Position numbers and translations under genes: made by a program | The notes under the pieces: generated by a model | What the model saw: the letters and a program-made list of their open reading frames with translations, nothing else | Databases searched by the model: none | What the model was told of the DNA's origin: nothing | Shown: piece by piece, positions 6,916-10,949 of the stretch | How the letters are laid out: the number at the start of each line of letters is the position of its first letter | Position numbering within the stretch: the stretch's first letter is position 1 | Source of the DNA: Deltaproteobacteria bacterium | GTDB taxonomy: Bacteria > Desulfobacterota > Desulfarculia > Adiutricales > Adiutricaceae | DNA: 10,949 nt | Direction: 5' to 3' | Assembly: GCA_031277995.1 (NCBI GenBank) | Contig: JAITLH010000355.1 | Span: 1 to 10,949 of the forward strand

Positions 6916-8085
6916 ATGTTTGAAGCCCAAGCCCCCAGTTTGGCTCCCCATAAGGCCTGGGCCAAAGCCTTGGCCAAGGCCTTGGCCCAGGCCGCGCCTA
7001 GCCCCCGGCTCATTTTCATGGCTTTGTTTTTGGCCTTTCTCGTAAGCCTGGTGGGCTGCGGGGTAAAAACCCACCCCTATCCGGAGATCGTGACCCTGCC
7101 CGGTCCCGTCGAGGGCCTTAAGCAAGAATTGGACGACCAGGGGCATTTGTGGCTGACCTGGAACACCCCGGCCGCCAACATGGCCCAGCGGCCCCTAAAA
7201 ACCCTTAACCACTTTGAGATCTGGGCGGCCGATTACGATCTGCCCACCTATTGCGAGGGCTGCCCGGTCAATTTGAAAAAAATCGACGAGGTCTACCTCC
7301 AGGCCCCGGCCCCGGGCCAGACTTATTTTCCCGGGCCCTACGTTTGGCAAACCGATTTAAGGTTTGAGCGGGCCTACGTTTTCGCCGTGGCCGGTTTTTC
7401 CCACCGGGGCGGGGTCCATCCCGAGGCTTGGCGCCGGGCCGAGGTTTTATTGACTAGGTCCCCGGGGGCCCTTTTGGGCTTTGCCGCCAAAGCCGACGAT
7501 CTGGCCGTAAACCTTTATTGGAACGCCCCGCCCTCCGGGCAATTGGTCGAGGTCCAGCGTAGGCGACTATCCGAGGAGAATTTCAAGACCCTCGATCCGG
7601 TCAAGGATGGCCGGGTCGATCTGGACGTGGCCTACGAAAACGAGTACGTTTACCGGGCCCGGGCCGTGACCAAACTTGGCCAAACCTTGATTCCCGGCCC
7701 CTGGAGCCAGGAGATTACCCTAAGGATCGAGGACCTGGTTCCGCCTCCGCCGCCCGAGTATCTGGACGCCGCCATAACGCCCGAGGGCGTGAAGCTGGCT
7801 TGGCCCGATCGCCGCCTTAACCCGGACGTGGCCGGATTTTACCTATACCGTAGCGTCATCGGCCAAGACAATTTCGTTCGCCTGGGCGGCTTAATGACCG
7901 CGAACACTTACCTTGACGTAAACGTTCCGGAAAACGCCGATCTTAGGTACCGCTTAACCGCCGTGGACAGTAGTCCCAGGCATAACGAAAGCGGCCCCTC
8001 GCCCGAGGCCGAGGTCTACTTCGCCCCGGCCACGGAAGCCGTGCCCGAGGAAAAACCCGTCTTTGAGGATCCGGGTTTGCTTTAG
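6916..8085 (+). CDS. Lipoprotein with fibronectin type III-like domains, in the LptM/LppL position before lysA-dapF
   Basis: This 389-aa predicted lipoprotein has a hydrophobic stretch at about 33-46 and the lipobox LVGC, with lipidated Cys48 followed by GVKTHPYP. The mature part shows three segments with Fn3-type features: about 60-160 (WLTWNTP, LNHFEIW), about 185-272 (VNLYWNAPP, YVYRARAV, GPWSQ) and about 276-370 (VKLAWPDR, FYLYRS, YRLTAVDSS). A CEGC pair lies at 113-116. The first ATG (6916) gives a long n-region with an AKALAKALAQ repeat. Met35 (7018) would leave a very short signal with no basic residue and has no ribosome site, so 6916 is used with some doubt. An in-frame TGA lies just upstream. 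It is 93 bp after argH and 44 bp before lysA. In other proteobacteria a tiny lipoprotein (LppL/LptM, CGxKGPL motif) occupies this place. A periplasm- or outer-membrane-facing role is likely, but the exact function is unknown. Confidence 0.85.
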   Translation: MFEAQAPSLAPHKAWAKALAKALAQAAPSPRLIFMALFLAFLVSLVGCGVKTHPYPEIVTLPGPVEGLKQELDDQGHLWLTWNTPAANMAQRPLKTLNHFEIWAADYDLPTYCEGCPVNLKKIDEVYLQAPAPGQTYFPGPYVWQTDLRFERAYVFAVAGFSHRGGVHPEAWRRAEVLLTRSPGALLGFAAKADDLAVNLYWNAPPSGQLVEVQRRRLSEENFKTLDPVKDGRVDLDVAYENEYVYRARAVTKLGQTLIPGPWSQEITLRIEDLVPPPPPEYLDAAITPEGVKLAWPDRRLNPDVAGFYLYRSVIGQDNFVRLGGLMTANTYLDVNVPENADLRYRLTAVDSSPRHNESGPSPEAEVYFAPATEAVPEEKPVFEDPGLL

Positions 8086-8129
8086 AAGTCAAGGGCTTCA
8101 AGCGTCAAATTAGTTTTTAGGGGTTTTTG

Positions 8130-9377
8130 ATGGACCATTTCACTTACGTAAATTCCCAGCTTCAAGCCGAAGGGGTGGCCCTTAGGCGAATCGCCGATGA
8201 GGTGGGCACGCCCGTTTTCGTCTACAGCTCGGCCGCCTTCGAAGGGCACCTTAGGGCCTTTGACTCGGCCTTTAAAGCCAAGCCCCATCTGGTTTGCTAT
8301 TCGGTCAAGGTGGCTTCGAATTTGGCGCTACTATCGAAGGTGGCCAAGCTTAATCTCGGGGCCGACATCGTTTCGGGCGGGGAATTGTTTCGGGCCCTTA
8401 AGGCCGGGATATTGGCCGAAAAAGTGGTCTATTCGGGAGTGGGAAAAACCGCCTCCGAGATAAAGCAAGCCCTGGCCGCCGGCATCTTGATGTTTAACGT
8501 GGAATCGGAACCCGAACTTAGCCTCGTCTCTTCTATCGCTAAAGACCAAGGGCTAAAGGCCCCGGTGGCCCTAAGGGTTAACCCGGACGTCGATCCCAGC
8601 ACCCACCCCTACTTAGCCACGGGCCTTAAGGAAAGTAAGTTTGGCGTCCCCGTGGCCGAGGCTTTGAGCCTTTACTTAAGGGCCAAGGATGACCCCAATC
8701 TCTCGGTCATCGGAATCGATTGCCACATCGGCTCGCAGCTAACCTCCCTATCCCCTTTCGTCGATACCGTTAGCCGCCTTAAGGTTCTTTTGGGAAAACT
8801 AAGGGCGGCGGGCCTTAACATAAAGTATCTCGATTTGGGCGGCGGATTGGGCATTACTTACGAGAGCGAGAACGCTCCCAGCCCGGCCGAATACGCCCAA
8901 AAGATCCTTTCCGGCCTTGGCGACGAAGAGGTCACCTTGATTTTTGAGCCGGGCCGGGCGGTGGCCGGAAACAGCGCCGTTCTTGTCATAAAGGTTCTCT
9001 ACGACAAAATAACCCCGGAAAAGCGTTTTGTCATAACCGACGGGGCCATGAACGATCTCATCCGTCCCAGTCTCTACGGCTCCCACCACGCGGTCGCGCC
9101 CCTAACCCAGGCCCAGGCCGGGACCGATTCCATAAAAGTTAACGTCGTGGGCCCGGTTTGCGAATCGGGGGATTTTTTGGCCAAGGATCGCCTAATCCCC
9201 CCCGTTTCCGCCGGCGATTACCTGGCCGTCAAAAGCGCCGGGGCTTATGGTTTTTCCATGAGCTCAAACTACAATTCCAGACCCAGGGCCGCCGAGGTCC
9301 TAATAGAAGGCGACTCGTATAGGATTATCCGGGCCCGGGAAACCCAAGAAGACTTAATCCATGGGGAAACCTTGTGA
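8130..9377 (+). CDS. lysA: Diaminopimelate decarboxylase
   Basis: This 415-aa PLP-dependent cytosolic enzyme converts meso-diaminopimelate to lysine plus CO2. The PLP lysine is K60 in CYSVKVASN (usual form YAVKAN). Further landmarks are RVNPDVDPSTHPYLATG with ESKFG, CHIGSQ, the phosphate-binding DLGGGLGI, EPGRAVAGN, CESGDFLAKDR with the catalytic Cys, and GAYGFSMSSNYNSRPRAAEVL. The length matches the family. The ATG at 8130 is chosen, with TTAGGGG upstream; a TTG one codon earlier (8127) is also in frame. The C-terminus ends RETQEDLIHGETL, at about the usual place for the family. The sequence coding LIHGET is repeated downstream, and the frame remains open for 68 codons after the TGA stop. 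It lies between the lipoprotein gene and dapF and is probably co-transcribed with them. Confidence 0.96.
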   Translation: MDHFTYVNSQLQAEGVALRRIADEVGTPVFVYSSAAFEGHLRAFDSAFKAKPHLVCYSVKVASNLALLSKVAKLNLGADIVSGGELFRALKAGILAEKVVYSGVGKTASEIKQALAAGILMFNVESEPELSLVSSIAKDQGLKAPVALRVNPDVDPSTHPYLATGLKESKFGVPVAEALSLYLRAKDDPNLSVIGIDCHIGSQLTSLSPFVDTVSRLKVLLGKLRAAGLNIKYLDLGGGLGITYESENAPSPAEYAQKILSGLGDEEVTLIFEPGRAVAGNSAVLVIKVLYDKITPEKRFVITDGAMNDLIRPSLYGSHHAVAPLTQAQAGTDSIKVNVVGPVCESGDFLAKDRLIPPVSAGDYLAVKSAGAYGFSMSSNYNSRPRAAEVLIEGDSYRIIRARETQEDLIHGETL

Positions 9378-9584
9378 TTGAACCCTTTGATCGCCCCGCC
9401 CCCAAATGACCAAAGTCCGCTTGACTTTTATGGGGAAACCCCGCGATTGAAGGCTATGGCCACGTTTCTCCCAAATGACCAAAGTCCGCTGACCCGCAAA
9501 AACTTAATCCATGGGGAAACCTCGCGATTGAAGGCTATGATCGCCCCGCCCCCATATAACCAAAGTCCGCTTGACTTTTTTTGA
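9352..9584. repeat. Three imperfect tandem repeats that include the 3' end of lysA
   Basis: ATGGGGAAACC begins units at 9361, 9430 and 9511 (periods 69 and 81 bp). The core after it is CGCGATTGAAGGCTATG in units 2 and 3 and TGTGATTGAACCCTTTG in unit 1. Each unit then ends with a block of the form CCA-AAT-GACCAAAGTCCGCT (ATA-AC variant in unit 3). Units 1 and 3 also share ACTTAATCC in front of the unit and GATCGCCCCGCCCCC inside, 150 bp apart. The first copy overlaps the last lysA codons, so the tail of the gene has been multiplied. The order and lengths do not suit a CRISPR array. Confidence 0.85.
9378..9584 (+). other. Open frame continuing in phase after the lysA stop
   Basis: After the lysA TGA (9375-9377) the same frame runs 68 more codons to a TGA at 9582-9584. 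It encodes repeated GET(P/S)RLKAM, IAPPPNDQSPLDF and LIHGET blocks. The second and third repeats have CGA (Arg) where unit 1 has the TGA stop (TCGCGA versus TTGTGA), which two C-to-T changes would explain. The frame has no ribosome site or good start of its own. It is more likely a by-product of frame-preserving duplication, or a relic of a longer LysA tail, than a separate gene. Confidence 0.35.
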
Positions 9585-9632
9585 AAGGATTCGCCATCTA
9601 AGCGTAATTTTCTGGCTTTGGCCTTTGATCCG

Positions 9633-9666
9633 TAGCGATGGGCTTTATTTTTAGGGGCCGTCGCTA
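9633..9666. repeat. Bulged hairpin between the lysA repeats and dapF
   Basis: TAGCGA (9633-9638) pairs with TCGCTA (9661-9666), and inside it GGC pairs with GCC around an AT-rich loop. It lies 84 bp before dapF. No T run follows on the plus strand. It may be an mRNA structure of no special function. Confidence 0.3.
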
Positions 9667-9749
9667 TGGGTCAGATCCAAGGCCGCCCCATAATCGCCCA
9701 GCGGCGACCCGTAACTCCCAAATTCCCAGAAACATGAGGAAAGAAATTT

Positions 9750-10583
9750 ATGGAAAAATTTAAATTCTACAAATATAGCGGTCACGGAAACGACTTCGTA
9801 ATTATCGATAACTGGAATAACATCATCATCGAAAACGAGATGGCCACGGTTTCCAAGCTTATTTGCCGCCAAAAGTTTGGCATCGGCGCCGACGGCACGG
9901 TCTTTATTGGCGCCGGTCCCGACGAAGTCGATTTCGGCGTCCGGTTTTTTAATTCCGACGGCTCGGAAGCCGACATGTGCGGTAACGCCAGCCGTTGCTC
10001 GGCCCACCTGGCCCACCACATCTCCATCGCCCCGGCCTCGATGAGCATAAAAACCAAGGCCGGAGTCATCGAGGCCACGGTGACCGATTCCACCGTGAGC
10101 GTTTTGATGCCCTACGTCGGTAAACTCGAAGGCGGGGCCAGGATCGAGATTGACGGCTTTAGCCAAACTTACCACCGGATAAACACCGGGGTCAGCCACG
10201 CCGTCACCTTCGTCGATGAGTTGGACGATCTTAACGTGTTTAAATACGGCCGGGCCGTGAGACGCCATCCCTCCTTCGCCCCCGAGGGCGCCAACGTTGA
10301 CTTCGTCAAGGTCCTCTCCCCGGATACCCTGGCCGTGCGCACCTACGAAAGGGGCGTGGAAGACGAAACCTTGGCTTGCGGCACCGGGGTGGTGGCCTCG
10401 GCCATTTTGGCCGCCGCCCAAAAGCTGATTTACCAGACTTCCATTACCGTCAAAACCCGGGGCGGCGAGGATTTGACCGTCCGTTACGAGGGCCCGCCCG
10501 AAGCCCCGACCAAGGTCTTTTTGGAAGGCCCGGTCCGCTTCACTTTCTCCGGCCAGGTCGAGTCGGATCTCTTTAAAAAGTAA
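9750..10583 (+). CDS. dapF: Diaminopimelate epimerase
   Basis: This 277-aa cytosolic, PLP-independent racemase converts LL-diaminopimelate to the meso form, which is used for peptidoglycan and by LysA. Both catalytic cysteines are visible: C77 in FNSDGSEADMCGNASRC and C210 in ERGVEDETLACGTG. The N-terminal YSGHGNDFVIID (9-20) and NTGVSHAV (146-153) are typical. The first catalytic loop reads CGNASRC where most relatives have CGNGARC, a conservative shift near the active site. The length matches the family. The start at 9750 is supported by TGAGGAAAG about nine bases upstream. It is 372 bp after the lysA stop, with the repeats between them, so it may have its own transcript as well as readthrough. 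A strong terminator lies 157 bp after it. Confidence 0.97.
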   Translation: MEKFKFYKYSGHGNDFVIIDNWNNIIIENEMATVSKLICRQKFGIGADGTVFIGAGPDEVDFGVRFFNSDGSEADMCGNASRCSAHLAHHISIAPASMSIKTKAGVIEATVTDSTVSVLMPYVGKLEGGARIEIDGFSQTYHRINTGVSHAVTFVDELDDLNVFKYGRAVRRHPSFAPEGANVDFVKVLSPDTLAVRTYERGVEDETLACGTGVVASAILAAAQKLIYQTSITVKTRGGEDLTVRYEGPPEAPTKVFLEGPVRFTFSGQVESDLFKK

Positions 10584-10687
10584 GGCGAACCGACCTAAGG
10601 CCGGCCCGCCCCGGCCCTTTCTTTCGTCTTTTTCCTACCGTCTCGATATCGCGGCCTAGCCGCCCCGAGAAAAAAATAGCCCACCAT

Positions 10688-10725
10688 CCAGCGAATCGGC
10701 TCAGGCCCCATAGTTGATTCGCTGG
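10688..10725. repeat. Perfect 10-bp inverted repeat downstream of dapF
   Basis: CCAGCGAATC (10688-10697) and GATTCGCTGG (10716-10725) form a perfect stem with an 18-base loop. No T run follows directly, but a true terminator begins 15 bp later. The two structures may act together in transcript ending and 3' protection. Confidence 0.5.
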
Positions 10726-10739
10726 CCCAGGCGCGAATA

Positions 10740-10775
10740 AAAATCGGCTCCCTTTACCCGGAACCGATTTTTTTT
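10740..10775 (+). terminator. Rho-independent terminator of the arg-lys-dap gene group
   Basis: AAAATCGG (10740-10747) pairs with CCGATTTT (10764-10771), and TCC/GGA adds three pairs past one mismatch. The T run reaches eight residues (10768-10775). The stem is symmetrical enough to work in both directions, with an A run on the opposite side. It is the clearest transcription end in the window. Confidence 0.8.
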
Positions 10776-10777
10776 GC

Positions 10778-10783
10778 TATAAT
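10778..10783 (+). promoter_or_regulatory. Possible -10 box (TATAAT) after the terminator
   Basis: A perfect TATAAT follows the terminator directly. The best -35-like sequence is TTTACC at 10753-10758, 19 bp away, which is weak and sits in the terminator loop. It could start a transcript for the next gene to the right. Confidence 0.25.
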
Positions 10784-10884
10784 AATCGCGATGGCTAGGC
10801 TATCGTGTTTACGTCGTTAACTTTTTTTGGCGCCCCCAATCCCCACTTCAAGGCGCCGCCTTTATCGTTTTCCCGAGGCGCCAG

Positions 10885-10949
10885 GATGACTCCTCTTTTT
10901 TCTTTTCCTCTGGGAAAGGTCAGTTTAGCGGTGAAAAATCGGCCCCGGG
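10885..10949 (+). CDS. Possible start of an unidentified gene cut by the right edge
   Basis: From the ATG at 10885 the frame is open for 21 codons to the window end and reads MTPLFSFPLGKVSLAVKNR. GAGG lies seven bases before it. It is too short to recognise a family and could be chance. The preceding 10791-10884 holds only repeated GGCGCC motifs and a nine-codon ORF. Confidence 0.15.

Noticed and set aside
9375..9377. Selenocysteine or recoded TGA at the lysA end
   Set aside because: The LysA family normally ends here, the matching codon in the other units is CGA (Arg), and no selenocysteine insertion hairpin was recognised.
9352..9584. CRISPR array
   Set aside because: The ATTGAA-containing repeats look slightly CRISPR-like, but the units are unequal, the would-be spacers are also similar to each other, the first unit lies in lysA coding sequence, and no cas gene is present.
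9651..10421. 256-codon minus-strand frame opposite dapF
   Set aside because: It is a shadow of dapF: low-complexity His/Gly-rich translation, no ribosome site, no recognisable domain.
10791..10820. Nine-codon ORF MARLSCLRR after the TATAAT
   Set aside because: No ribosome site and only eight bases from the -10 box; too short to support.

Overview
The window looks like a chromosomal piece of a GC-rich anaerobic bacterium, most likely a member of the Desulfobacterota (former Deltaproteobacteria). That placement is an inference. It rests on gene order (argG, argH, an Fn3-type lipoprotein, lysA, dapF), on the style of the P-type ATPase module, and on Gram-negative traits (a lipoprotein, and DAP biosynthesis for the cell wall). 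The DNA is very rich in GGCC. No rRNA, tRNA, CRISPR array, transposase or phage gene was seen.

Left part (1-3058, all minus strand): a metal-transport module. In transcription order it holds an 81-aa single-span membrane protein (3058-2813), a 741-aa P1B-like heavy-metal ATPase (2517-292) in which the usual CPC motif is replaced by YSCAIRLSSP, and the first 36 codons of a protein that starts like a degenerate HMA domain (108-1, cut by the window edge). A strong terminator-like hairpin lies between the first two genes and another follows the ATPase. Upstream of the small gene are two tetraloop-type hairpins and a palindrome that could be an operator.

Middle (3059-4009): about 950 bp without a supported gene. 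Its left half is strikingly AT-rich against the GC-rich surroundings. Its right half carries inverted repeats that could form a structured argG leader.

Right part (4010-10583, plus strand): argG and argH (last two steps of arginine synthesis), a lipoprotein with three probable fibronectin-III-like domains, then lysA and dapF (meso-DAP and lysine). argH has an unusual extension of about 45 residues at its N-terminus. The 3' end of lysA is embedded in three imperfect tandem repeats, and its reading frame stays open for 68 codons after the stop. A clear rho-independent terminator follows dapF at 10740-10775. The last 170 bp hold only a possible promoter and a possible partial ORF.

Most noteworthy: the metal-ATPase module with a small membrane partner; the lysA-tail repeats; the lipoprotein that sits where LptM/LppL sits in other proteobacteria but carries a large extra domain region; and the argH extension. 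The biosynthetic enzymes themselves are ordinary.
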